From: Bailinhaonella thermotolerans
Lineage (GTDB): Bacteria > Actinomycetota > Actinomycetes > Streptosporangiales > Streptosporangiaceae
Assembly (NCBI RefSeq): GCF_003594875.1
Contig: NZ_QZEY01000002.1
Location: 620,001 to 684,000 of the forward strand
Direction of reading: 5' to 3'
DNA length: 64,000 bases
Of the stretch, positions 49,265 through 59,672 are shown piece by piece. The notes beneath the pieces were generated by a model. That model saw only the letters and a list, made by a program, of their open reading frames with translations. It did not search any database and was not told the DNA's origin. Numbering within the stretch: the first letter of the stretch is position 1; each line of letters begins with the position of its first letter. The translations under genes and the position numbers were made by a program.

Positions 49265-51325
49265 TCAGGTGGTGGTGGCGAGGGTCAGCGGGAGGACCTC
49301 GGGAGCGCCCGCCTTCCTGAGGAGGGCGGCGGCGACGGTGAGGGTCCAGCCGGTGTCGACGCGGTCGTCCACGAGGAGGACGGGCCCGGGGACCTGGGCG
49401 TCGAAGGGCACGGTGAGGGTGTGATGCAGGGCCCGCACGCGCTGGGCGCTGTTGTGCTGGCGGCCCGGGGGCCCGGCGGTGTACGCGAGCTCGCCCAGGT
49501 GGGTGAGGCGGCCCACCTCGGACAGCCGGGCGGCCAGGGAGCGGATGAGCTCGGGGCGGGTCGCGGAGGGCAGGGAGGCGACCGCGACGGGGCGGTCGTC
49601 CCAGTCCCAGGCGGACAGGACCTTGACGACGGCCTCGAACAGGTCGCCGGGGATCGGGCCGTCGGGGGTCCCGGGGGCGAGGAGCTGCCGCAGCCGGTTG
49701 CCCCAGCCGATGTCGGTGAGGCGGCCGAGGGCGCGGCCCGGGGCGGCGGCCTGGACGCGGCCGGACAGCCCCAGCTCCTTCAGCCCCGCCGGCCACTGCC
49801 TGCGGGGGTCGATGTCCACGCCCGGGCGGCGCAGGCGCAGCTCGGCGGCGCGCACCGAGTCGGCGGACGCCTCGGCGGCGCGGTGGTCGCCCTTGCAGTT
49901 GTCGCAGCGGCCGCAGGGGACGGCCCCGGGGTCGTCGAGGTGGCGGCGGAGGAACTCCTCGCGGCAGTCGCGGGTGGCGATGTAGTCGAGCATCGCGCGC
50001 TGCTCGGCGGAGCGCTCGGCGGCGACGCGGGCGTAGCGCTCGGCGTCGTAGTGCCAGGGGCGGCCGGTGGACTCCCAGCCGCCGCGGACCCGGCGGACCG
50101 CGCCGTCCACGTCGAGGACCTTGAGCATCATCTCCAGCCGACCCCGGCTCAGGTCCACCCGGGTCTCCAGGGCGGCGGTCGAGAGCGGCCCGGCGGCGAG
50201 GGCGTCGAGCGCCTGCCGTACGACGGGCTCGGGCGGGAACGCCAGGGAGGCGAAATAGGCCCAGATGTCGCGGTCCTCGGGGCCGGGGAGCAGGATCACC
50301 TCGGCGCGCTCGACGCCGCGGCCGGCCCGGCCGACCTGCTGGTAGTAGGCGACGGGCGACTGGGGCGCGCCGACGTGCACGACGAAGCCGAGGTCGGGCT
50401 TGTCGAAGCCCATGCCCAGCGCCGAGGTCGCCACCAGCGCCTTGATCTTGTTGTCGAGGAGGGCCTGCTCGGCGGCCAGGCGCTCGGCCGGGTCGGTCTG
50501 GCCGGAGTAGGCCGCGACCTCGTGACCCCGGTCGCGCAGGAACGCGGCGACCTCGTGGGCGGCGGCGACGGTGAGGGTGTAGACGATGCCGGAGCCGCGC
50601 AGGTCGTGGAGCGTGTCGGCGAGCCAGGCCAGCCGGCGTTCGGGCGAGTCGTGGCGGACGACCGACAGGTGCAGGCTCTCGCGTTCGAGCGGGCCGCGCA
50701 GCACCAGCGCGTCGCCGCCGAGCTGCTCGGCCACGTCGCGGGTGACGCGCGCGTTGGCCGTCGCGGTCGTGGCCAGCACGGGGACGCCCTCGGGCAGCTC
50801 GCCCAGCAGCGTGCGCAGCCGCCGGTAGTCGGGCCGGAAGTCGTGGCCCCAGTCGGAGATGCAGTGCGCCTCGTCCACCACGACCAGCCCCGCCGACCCG
50901 GCCAGCCGGGGCAGCACGTGGTCGCGGAAGTCGGGGTTGTTCAGCCGCTCCGGGCTCACGAGCAGCACGTCGATCTCGCCCCGCCCGACCGCCTCGTGGA
51001 CCGAGTCCCACTCCTCGACGTTCGCGGAGTTGATCGTGGCGGCGTGCACCCCGGCGCGCGCGGCGGCGGCGATCTGGTTGCGCATCAGCGCCAGCAGCGG
51101 CGACACGATCACCGTCGGCCCGGCCCCGCGCGCCCGCAGCAGGGCCGTCGCGATGAAGTAGACCGCCGACTTGCCCCATCCCGTGCGCTGCACGACGAGG
51201 GCCCGGCGCCGCTCCACGACCAGCGCGGAGATCGCGGACCACTGGTCGTCCCGCAGCCGCGCCCCCTCCCCCGCCAGCGCTCGCAGATGCCGCTCGGCTT
51301 CCTCACGCAACTCGTGTTCGCCCAT
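49265..51325 (-). CDS. recQ: RecQ-family helicase with C-terminal phosphoribosyltransferase-like tail
   Basis: A 686-residue protein. Residues about 20-340 are a RecQ helicase core: Walker A TGWGKS (48-53), DEAH in VVVDEAHCISDWGHDFRPDYRRL, and QVGRAGRG in motif VI. The zinc-binding cysteines follow (CREEF then CGRCDNC). Residues about 520-686 do not match the RQC/HRDC pair; instead they end with GPVLLVDDRVDTGWTLTVAAALL, which is a PRPP-binding loop as in phosphoribosyltransferases. It unwinds DNA; the role of the tail is unknown. ATG 51325, after AAGGACGG. Confidence 0.88.
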   Translation of the reverse strand: MGEHELREEAERHLRALAGEGARLRDDQWSAISALVVERRRALVVQRTGWGKSAVYFIATALLRARGAGPTVIVSPLLALMRNQIAAAARAGVHAATINSANVEEWDSVHEAVGRGEIDVLLVSPERLNNPDFRDHVLPRLAGSAGLVVVDEAHCISDWGHDFRPDYRRLRTLLGELPEGVPVLATTATANARVTRDVAEQLGGDALVLRGPLERESLHLSVVRHDSPERRLAWLADTLHDLRGSGIVYTLTVAAAHEVAAFLRDRGHEVAAYSGQTDPAERLAAEQALLDNKIKALVATSALGMGFDKPDLGFVVHVGAPQSPVAYYQQVGRAGRGVERAEVILLPGPEDRDIWAYFASLAFPPEPVVRQALDALAAGPLSTAALETRVDLSRGRLEMMLKVLDVDGAVRRVRGGWESTGRPWHYDAERYARVAAERSAEQRAMLDYIATRDCREEFLRRHLDDPGAVPCGRCDNCKGDHRAAEASADSVRAAELRLRRPGVDIDPRRQWPAGLKELGLSGRVQAAAPGRALGRLTDIGWGNRLRQLLAPGTPDGPIPGDLFEAVVKVLSAWDWDDRPVAVASLPSATRPELIRSLAARLSEVGRLTHLGELAYTAGPPGRQHNSAQRVRALHHTLTVPFDAQVPGPVLLVDDRVDTGWTLTVAAALLRKAGAPEVLPLTLATTT

Positions 51326-51372
51326 GCCGTCCTTGTTACCAGACCCCCGCCCGTCACCGGGCCGCCCGGCGC

Positions 51373-51427
51373 TTGACCCGCCCCGCGTCCCGTCCTACAA
51401 CAGACTCAGAGACACCGACGTCTCTGA
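51373..51427 (+). promoter_or_regulatory. Consensus promoter TTGACC-N17-TACAAC with inverted repeat at the start site
   Basis: TTGACC (51373-51378) and TACAAC (51396-51401) are 17 bases apart. Just downstream, TCAGAGAC (51406-51413) and GTCTCTGA (51420-51427) form a perfect 8-bp inverted repeat around the likely start site. It serves the secreted protein pair, leaving a leader of about 140 bases. The repeat may be an operator or a 5' mRNA stem-loop. Confidence 0.7.
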
Positions 51428-51549
51428 CCTTCGCCGCTCCCGCCCCCGGCGAGCGGCCCACTCGGGGACCACGGGCCCGGCACGCCCCGCTCCCCGCCCC
51501 ACCCGCGTCCCGTGCCCGTCACACCGGCACGCGGACACGCGGAGGACAC

Positions 51550-52254
51550 ATGAGACCCGGAAGAATCGCCTGCGCCGTCGTGGCGGTCGCGGCGGTCCTC
51601 GCGCAGGCCGCCCCGGCGGCGGCCGACGCCCCCACGACCATCAGAAGGGACGGCCCCCACGGGACCGCCTACTCCGGTAGCTGGCAGGGCCTGAACAGCG
51701 GCACCGTCAGGGTCGCGAGTGCCGGCCCGGGCATCGCGATCACCGCGCTGTGCTCGTCCTTCACCCTCGGCGGCGATGTCGGCTCGGACGGCACCGGCGG
51801 CACCCTCGACACCGTGACCGCGTCGGGCTGCCGCAACAACATGGGCGGCACCACGACGATCACCGCGGAGAACCTCCCGTACGCGAACCCCGGCCAGACC
51901 ATCACCTACGTCGGGCCGAATCCCGGGGTGAACGCCCGGCTGACCATCTCCGCGCCGGGCCTCCGGCTCAAGGCCGTCATGCCGATGGCGACCTTCCCCA
52001 CGCAGACCTGCCACTACGGCTTCGGAGCCACCGCCGACCGGCTCGAACTCGACGTCTACAACCGCGACAACCCCTCAAGGCCCCAGCTCATCGACGAGAC
52101 ACAGGCGGTGCTCCAGGACGAGCCCCTCGACCGGCTCTCCGGCAGCACGTCCCTCTGCCCGTCCAAGATCCGGCTCACCGGCGTCCTGGTCCTCAGGGGT
52201 GAGTCCTTCGCCGGATCGGGTGCGCACGACCAGCGGCTCTATGTGACGCCGTGA
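51550..52254 (+). CDS. Secreted four-cysteine protein (paralogue 1)
   Basis: A 234-residue exported protein. A signal peptide of about 26 residues ends at AAA-DAP. The mature protein has four Cys (LCSSF, SGCRNN, QTCHYGF and SLCPSK) that can form two disulfides, and the motif NNMGGTTTITAENLPY. It is predicted to be all beta. The gene downstream encodes a paralogue with the same four Cys. GGAGGACAC precedes the ATG. I recognise no family with known function. Confidence 0.75.
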   Translation: MRPGRIACAVVAVAAVLAQAAPAAADAPTTIRRDGPHGTAYSGSWQGLNSGTVRVASAGPGIAITALCSSFTLGGDVGSDGTGGTLDTVTASGCRNNMGGTTTITAENLPYANPGQTITYVGPNPGVNARLTISAPGLRLKAVMPMATFPTQTCHYGFGATADRLELDVYNRDNPSRPQLIDETQAVLQDEPLDRLSGSTSLCPSKIRLTGVLVLRGESFAGSGAHDQRLYVTP

Positions 52255-52273
52255 CCACGCCTTCGGAGGAGAC

Positions 52274-52960
52274 ATGAGACTCGGCGGAATTCTGGTGGCC
52301 CTGGGCGTCCTCGCCTCGCTGGTGCTCGCCTCGGGCCCGGCGACGGCCCTGGCGGGGGCGGAGTTCGTGCGGTGGCCCGGGGGCCAGTACTACTGGGGGC
52401 CGTTCCAGGGGAAGAACGCCGGCCCGCTCACCGTGGCGGGGTCCGGCCCGTCGGGGACGATCATCACGAACTGCGCGAACGTCACGCTGTCGGCGCACGC
52501 CGACTGGGCCCCGAGCGGGACGCCGGTCACGTTCACCGGGCTCGCCGTGCCCGCCTGCCCGAACAACGTGGGAGGCACCACGACGATCACGGCGGAGAAC
52601 CTGCCGTACCTCGGCTCCCTCGGATCGCCGGTGCCTGGCGGAGGGTCGCTCGTGCTCCCCGACCCCGACGTGCGGATCAAGATGGTCCTGACGATGAGCG
52701 TCGCCCCGGTGCAGACCTGCTACTACGGCTTCGGCTCCACCGTCACGCAGCTCCACCTGGACCTGTTCAACCCGGACAACCCCGCGCGGCCGGTCCCCTC
52801 GGCCGGGGACCTGCAGGCGGCGCTGAGCGGCGACGCCCTCACCCGGCTCGCCGGGAGCACCTTCCTCTGCCCCGCCACCGTGACCCTGAACGGCGTGCTG
52901 ATCCTGCGCGGGGAGATCGCTCCCGGCGTCTTCGAGCAGAAGCTGGCGGTCCTCCCCTAG
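52274..52960 (+). CDS. Secreted four-cysteine protein (paralogue 2)
   Basis: A 228-residue exported protein whose signal peptide ends near ALA-GAE. It shares the four Cys (TNCANV, PACPNN, QTCYYGF, FLCPAT) and the block NNVGGTTTITAENLPY with the preceding gene, along with the end LTRLAGSTFLCPATVTLNGVLILRGE. Only 19 bases separate the genes, and GGAGGAGAC precedes the ATG, so they form an operon born by duplication. Function unknown; surface or extracellular role inferred. Confidence 0.75.
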   Translation: MRLGGILVALGVLASLVLASGPATALAGAEFVRWPGGQYYWGPFQGKNAGPLTVAGSGPSGTIITNCANVTLSAHADWAPSGTPVTFTGLAVPACPNNVGGTTTITAENLPYLGSLGSPVPGGGSLVLPDPDVRIKMVLTMSVAPVQTCYYGFGSTVTQLHLDLFNPDNPARPVPSAGDLQAALSGDALTRLAGSTFLCPATVTLNGVLILRGEIAPGVFEQKLAVLP

Positions 52961-53019
52961 CCGGCGTACGGCTCGCGCGGGCGAAGTACGGCGCGCCGGG
53001 CGCGCGCGGCTCACGACGA

Positions 53020-53063
53020 CAGGCGTACGGCTCCCGCCGGGGCGGGCGCGAGCCGTGCGCCTG
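53020..53063. terminator. Imperfect bidirectional hairpin
   Basis: CAGGCGTACGGCTC and its near-complement GAGCCGTGCGCCTG (53050-53063) form a stem with one mismatch and a GC-rich inner part. It lies between the second secreted-protein gene and the convergent dioxygenase gene. Confidence 0.6.
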
Positions 53064-53070
53064 CGGCCGG

Positions 53071-53877
53071 TCAGTCCGGGGCGTTGATGGTGACGCGGTG
53101 CATCTTGCGGCGCTGGGTGTAGTCGGCGACCGCGTAGTGCTGGGTGCTGCGGTTGTCCCAGAAGGCCAGGGTGCCGACGCGCCAGGTCAGCCGGCACTGG
53201 AACTCCGGCGAGCGGATGTGGTCGAGCAGCAGCGGCAGCAGCGCCTCGTTCTCGCGGTCGGACAGGCCGACGAGGCGGGTCGTGGAGCTGCGGTTGACGA
53301 ACAGCGCCTTGCGGCCGGTCTCGGGGTGCACGCGCACGACCGGGCGCTCCAGCGGCGGCCACTTGCGCTGCATCTCGGCCAGGTCGAACTTGTGGCCCTT
53401 GGCGATCGCCTTCTTGATCGACATGGTGAGGTCGTGGACGGCGGTGAGCTCGTCGCACAGCCGCCGGATGGGCGGCGAGAGGGTCTCGTAGGCGAGGTAG
53501 GCGTTGGCCCACAGCGTGTCCCCGCCCACGTCGGGGAGCTGCACGGCGCGCAGCAGCGAGCCCATCGGCGGGTTGGGCTGGAAGGTGTTGTCACTGTGCC
53601 ACTCGTCCCCGCCCTCGCCCTTCGGGTCGGTCTGGTCCAGCACGTGGACCGGCGATCCGGTGTGCTCGTTCATGGCGGGCATGTTGATCGAGCCGAACCG
53701 CAGCGCGAACTGCACGTGCTCCTCGTCCGTGATGTGCTGGTCCCGGAAGAACAGCACCAGGTGGTCCAGCAGCCCCTGCCGGATCGTCGCCACCTCGTCC
53801 TCGGACAGCGGCTTGCGCAGGTCCACCCCGGTCACCTCAGCCCCGATGTGCCGGGTCACGGGCCTGAATTCGATCAT
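53071..53877 (-). CDS. TauD/TfdA-family Fe(II)/2-oxoglutarate dioxygenase
   Basis: A 268-residue dioxygenase. The N-terminus IGAEVTGVDLRKPLSEDEV is typical; iron ligands are His and Asp in EWHSDNTF and the distal His in RSTQHYAVADY, with the 2-oxoglutarate Arg in QRRKMHRVTI. It hydroxylates an unknown substrate; TauD relatives release sulfite from taurine or open arylalkanoates. Start ATG 53877. A DtxR-like and a TetR-like box lie upstream. No transporter is next to it, so the substrate is not indicated by context. Confidence 0.92.
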   Translation of the reverse strand: MIEFRPVTRHIGAEVTGVDLRKPLSEDEVATIRQGLLDHLVLFFRDQHITDEEHVQFALRFGSINMPAMNEHTGSPVHVLDQTDPKGEGGDEWHSDNTFQPNPPMGSLLRAVQLPDVGGDTLWANAYLAYETLSPPIRRLCDELTAVHDLTMSIKKAIAKGHKFDLAEMQRKWPPLERPVVRVHPETGRKALFVNRSSTTRLVGLSDRENEALLPLLLDHIRSPEFQCRLTWRVGTLAFWDNRSTQHYAVADYTQRRKMHRVTINAPD

Positions 53878-53893
53878 GTCCAGCCTCTCCGGA

Positions 53894-53953
53894 TTAGGTA
53901 CCCCTTACCTCGGGATGCTAGGCCAGGAAGACCATAGCAAGCAACCGCTTGGT
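53894..53953. promoter_or_regulatory. DtxR/IdeR-like and TetR-like boxes upstream of the dioxygenase
   Basis: TTAGGTACCCCTTACCTCG (53894-53912) matches the IdeR/DmdR iron box TTAGGTTAGGCTAACCTAA at 12 of 19 positions. AGCAACCGCTTGGT (53940-53953) resembles the common TetR operator ACCAAGCGNTTGGT. Both matches are by eye. Confidence 0.4.
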
Positions 53954-54155
53954 CAAAGCACCGGGAGAATCCCCAGGTCACCCCCCTGCAAGCCGTACGG
54001 CTCCCGCCGGCGGGACGGACAGCGGGCGCGACGGACGGCAGGACGGGACGGGACGGGCAGCGGAGCGGGAGGGATAGCGGGGCGGGACGGGCGGACGGGT
54101 GGCCTGGCGGCCGGGCGAGTTCGCGGGACGGGATCCGGTGGCGGATACTTCAGGC

Positions 54156-54500
54156 ATGACCGGGACGCTCCTTCTCCTCGTCGTCGTGCTGCTCGTCGTG
54201 CTGGGGAACCTGCCGAGACCGGGGAGGGCGACGACGCACGCGGCCGCCGACCGGACGGGGACGGTCCTCTACTGGCGGCCCGGGTGCGTCTACTGCATGC
54301 GGCTGCGGACGCGGCTGCTGTTCAGCCGGCTGGCGTACGCCGAGGTCAACATCTGGCGTGACCCCGAGGCGGCGGCGTTCGTGCGCTCGGTGGCGGACGG
54401 GAACGAGACCGTGCCCACCGTGACCGTCGACGGGCGGGCGATGGTGAACCCCTCCCTGCGGCGGCTGCGCGAGGCCGTGGCCGCCCGCGACGCGGCCTAG
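54156..54500 (+). CDS. Membrane-anchored glutaredoxin/mycoredoxin-like protein
   Basis: A 114-residue protein. Residues 3-20 are one membrane helix (LLLLVVVLLVVLGNL). The remainder is a glutaredoxin domain with the redox motif RPGCVYCMRLR (CVYC) and TVPTVTVDGRAMVNPS, the cis-Pro and substrate-binding loop. The CxYC form is like NrdH and mycoredoxin. It probably reduces mixed disulfides with mycothiol near the membrane. GATACT lies six bases before the ATG (leaderless). Confidence 0.88.
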   Translation: MTGTLLLLVVVLLVVLGNLPRPGRATTHAAADRTGTVLYWRPGCVYCMRLRTRLLFSRLAYAEVNIWRDPEAAAFVRSVADGNETVPTVTVDGRAMVNPSLRRLREAVAARDAA

Positions 54501-54622
54501 GTTCGGGACCGCGCCCTCGGGGTAGTCCACGAGATCGCGACCGCGGCCCGTGCGGCCGGGATCGCCGATGGGACCTTGGACGCGTTGACCGCCCTGTGGC
54601 CGTTCTCTCCCCTGGAGGTGCG

Positions 54623-54994
54623 ATGACGAAGATCGCCAGCCTGTACTCCGTCGTGCTGGACACGCCCGAGCCGAAGGCCCTCGCCGAGTTCTACGCGGCG
54701 GTGCTGGACTGGAAGATCACGCGTGCCGAGGACGACTGGGTGACCATCACCGACGGGGGCGACCGCCGCATCGCCTTCCAGCTCGCCCCCGACCACCGGC
54801 CGCCGCGCTGGCCCGACCCCGAGCACCCCCAGCAGTTCCACCTGGACCTGCTGGTGGACGACGTGGACCGGGCCGAGGAGCAGGTGCTCGCGCTGGGGGC
54901 CACCAAGGCGGAGTACCAGCCGCCGGACGCCACCGACTTCCGGGTCTACCTGGACCCCTCCGGCCACCCCTTCTGCCTGGTCTGGGAGGACTAG
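54623..54994 (+). CDS. VOC family protein
   Basis: A 123-residue VOC protein: IASLYSVVLDTPEPKALAEFYAAVLDWKI, FQLAPDHRPPRWPDPEHPQQFHLDLLVDD split over its centre, and VYLDPSGHPFCLVWED at the end, the pattern of the common actinobacterial glyoxalase-like proteins. GGAGGTGCG precedes the ATG at 54623. A hairpin follows right after the stop codon. Substrate unknown. Confidence 0.85.
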   Translation: MTKIASLYSVVLDTPEPKALAEFYAAVLDWKITRAEDDWVTITDGGDRRIAFQLAPDHRPPRWPDPEHPQQFHLDLLVDDVDRAEEQVLALGATKAEYQPPDATDFRVYLDPSGHPFCLVWED

Positions 54995-54995
54995 C

Positions 54996-55028
54996 GGGTA
55001 CGGCGGGCGGTGACCGCCCGCCGTACCC
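54996..55028. terminator. Perfect 14-bp hairpin between the VOC gene and parC
   Basis: GGGTACGGCGGGCG (54996-55009) pairs with CGCCCGCCGTACCC (55015-55028) over a GTGAC loop, two bases after the VOC stop codon and 33 bases from the parC stop. Bidirectional by position. Confidence 0.8.
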
Positions 55029-55060
55029 CGGTCAACCCCGCTGAGACGCGGTCTGGGAGA

Positions 55061-57553
<2,493 letters not shown>

Positions 57554-57562
57554 GTCGAACAT

Positions 57563-57926
57563 TCTGCCGAATGAACGACCCTGCCGGGTCCAGGACACCG
57601 CGTCCTGTGGACAAGTGCCGGGACAAATGTACGGCACGAGCGGCCCCGCGCCCCCGTTCCCCGCCCCGGCCCGCCCCTCCGCACCCCCCGCGCCCCACCC
57701 GCGCCCCGCGCCCCGTGCCGCACCGCGCCCCGCGCACCGCGCCCCGCCCGCGCCCCGCGCACCGCGCACCGCCGTATTCGCGCCGCGGCCCCGCCGTACC
57801 CGCGCGGGCGGGGCGCCCGTACCCGGCGGATCTGACAAATGTCATGGTCCGCCCCCGCGAACCTCCCGGGCGTCCGCTGAGATCGCGCACTGCCGGGCGG
57901 CCGCCGTCCCCGGCAGAGTGAGGGAC
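57563..57926. other. Low-complexity divergent intergenic region between parC and the ABC genes
   Basis: The stretch from about 57660 to 57775 is made of CCGCGCCCCGCGC-type repeats with no gene. Near each end there are GACAA(A/G)TG boxes: GACAAGTG at 57610 and GACAAATG at 57622 (12 bp apart), and the palindrome at 57833. Confidence 0.6.
57833..57844. promoter_or_regulatory. Inverted repeat TGACA-AA-TGTCA
   Basis: Perfect 5-bp arms, 83 bases before the ABC ATPase start. The same GACAAATG half-site recurs near 57610-57629. NarL-type response regulators bind short inverted repeats like this, and one is encoded in the same operon. Confidence 0.55.
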
Positions 57927-58847
57927 GTGAACGAGACGGCGATCGAGGTGCGGAACCTGCACCAGAGCTACGGAGACTTCGAGGCGGTCCGCGGGATCGG
58001 CTTCGAGGTGGCCCGCGGGGAGTTGTACGCCCTGCTCGGCACCAACGGGGCGGGCAAGACGACGACCCTGGACGTCCTGGAGGGCTACCACCCGCCCACG
58101 AAGGGCGAGGTGCGGATCCTCGGGCACGACCCGGTGGCCGAACGCGACGCGGTGCGCCACCGGATGGGGATCGTCCTGCAGGAGGCCGGCTTCTACAAGG
58201 ACCTCACGGTGGGCGAGACCGTCGCGGCCTGGCGGCGCTGGACGCGCGACGCCCTGGAGACGCGCGAGGCGCTGGGCAAGGTCGGGCTGGAGCACCGCGA
58301 GAAGGTGCGCGTCGGCCAGCTCTCCGGCGGCGAGCGGCGGCGCCTGGACCTGGCGCTGGCCGTGCTGGGCCGCCCCGAGGTGCTGTTCCTGGACGAGCCC
58401 ACCACGGGCCTCGACCCCGAGGCGCGGCGCAACGTCTGGGAGCTGATCCGCGGCATGCTCGCCGACGGCGTGACCGTGCTGCTGACCACGCACTACCTGG
58501 ACGAGGCCGAGCAGCTCGCGCAGCGGCTGGCGATCATGCACCAGGGCCGGATCGTGACCGAGGGCGTCCTCGCCGACGTGCTGGCCTCCCGCGGCACCCG
58601 GATCACGTTCCGCCTGCCCGGATTCGCCGGCTCGGACCTGCCGTACGCCCCGGGCCTGGCCAGGCGGTCGGTCGTCGTGAACGGCGACGCGTTCACGGTC
58701 GAGACCGACGAGCCGCAGGAGGACCTGCGGCTGCTGCTGGACTGGGCGCACGGGCGCCGGCTGGAGCTCGGCGGCCTGGAGGTGCGCAGGCCGACCCTCG
58801 AGGAGGTCTTCCTCGATGTCGCGCAGACGGAAGGAGTGGCGGCGTGA
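57927..58847 (+). CDS. ABC transporter ATP-binding protein
   Basis: A 306-residue ABC ATPase: Walker A LLGTNGAGKTTTLDVL, Q-loop GIVLQEAGFYKDLTVGE, signature GQLSGGERRRLD and Walker B VLFLDEPTTGLDPE, with a C-terminal extension ending RRPTLEEVFLDV as in antibiotic exporters. It forms a transporter with the next gene. The GTG at 57927 has CAGAGT seven bases upstream (possible leaderless -10) and also GTGAGGG. The group with a DesK-like kinase and NarL regulator resembles peptide-antibiotic sensing and export systems such as LnrLMN. Confidence 0.92.
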   Translation: MNETAIEVRNLHQSYGDFEAVRGIGFEVARGELYALLGTNGAGKTTTLDVLEGYHPPTKGEVRILGHDPVAERDAVRHRMGIVLQEAGFYKDLTVGETVAAWRRWTRDALETREALGKVGLEHREKVRVGQLSGGERRRLDLALAVLGRPEVLFLDEPTTGLDPEARRNVWELIRGMLADGVTVLLTTHYLDEAEQLAQRLAIMHQGRIVTEGVLADVLASRGTRITFRLPGFAGSDLPYAPGLARRSVVVNGDAFTVETDEPQEDLRLLLDWAHGRRLELGGLEVRRPTLEEVFLDVAQTEGVAA

Positions 58848-59641
58848 GCTGGTTGTCGATGGTGTGGGCCCAGACGAGGCTCAACCAGACGGTGCTGTTG
58901 CGGATGCGCGGGATGGCCTTCAGCGTGCTGCTCCTCCCGCTGTTCCTGGCGTTCTCCTTCACCAGCGGCCCGCAGGCGGAGATCGCGATCGACGGGGTGC
59001 CCGGCTCGGTGTTCGCGGCGGTGGGGGCGATCGCGGTGGTCTTCCCCTTCTCCTACATGACGATCGCGACGAGCATCGTGGTCCGCCGCGAGGAGCGCAT
59101 CTACAAGCGCCTGCGCGGCACCGCGCTGCCCACCAGCGCCATCTTCGCCGGTGACGTCCTGCACGCCACGCTCATCGGCGCGGCCCAGGCGCTCGTCATC
59201 CTGGCGTACACCATGGTCGCCGCGGACGTCCCGCTCCCGGCCAACATCCCGCTCCTGCTGGTCGCGTTCGTCCTCGGGGCGGCCGTCTTCGCCGCGCTGG
59301 CGATCGGCACCGCCGGGTTCATCCCCAACTACGAGGTCGCGCAGATCGTGGCGCTGCCGGTGCTCCTGCTGAGCATGTTCGGCTCGGGGATGGTCATCCC
59401 GCTGCACGTGCTGCCCGAGGAGCTCCAGCGTCCCGCGGAGCTGCTGCCGCTCACCCCGATCGTGTCCATGCTGCGGACCGCGTTCCTCGGCCGCGACTTC
59501 TCCCAGGACGCCGCCCCGCAGGTCGGCCTGTTCGAGGCCTTCCAGGTCTCGGCCGCGAGCCTGGGCATCGCCCTGGTCTGGATCGGGCTCAGCATGTGGT
59601 CCACGCGGAAGTACTTCCGCTGGGACCCGCGCCGGGCCTGA
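58844..59641 (+). CDS. ABC-2 type transporter permease
   Basis: A 265-residue permease with six membrane helices, among them LLLPLFLAFSF, VFAAVGAIAVVFPFSYMTIA, LIGAAQALVILAYTMVAA, LLVAFVLGAAVFAALAI and IVALPVLLLSMFGSGMVIPL, the last carrying the conserved motif before the external loop. GTGA overlap with the ATPase stop shows coupling; AAGGAG lies upstream. It would move a lipophilic compound or peptide out of the membrane. Confidence 0.9.
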   Translation: MSWLSMVWAQTRLNQTVLLRMRGMAFSVLLLPLFLAFSFTSGPQAEIAIDGVPGSVFAAVGAIAVVFPFSYMTIATSIVVRREERIYKRLRGTALPTSAIFAGDVLHATLIGAAQALVILAYTMVAADVPLPANIPLLLVAFVLGAAVFAALAIGTAGFIPNYEVAQIVALPVLLLSMFGSGMVIPLHVLPEELQRPAELLPLTPIVSMLRTAFLGRDFSQDAAPQVGLFEAFQVSAASLGIALVWIGLSMWSTRKYFRWDPRRA

Positions 59642-59672
59642 GCGGGTCCGGAACGCCGTAGTCTACGAGCAA

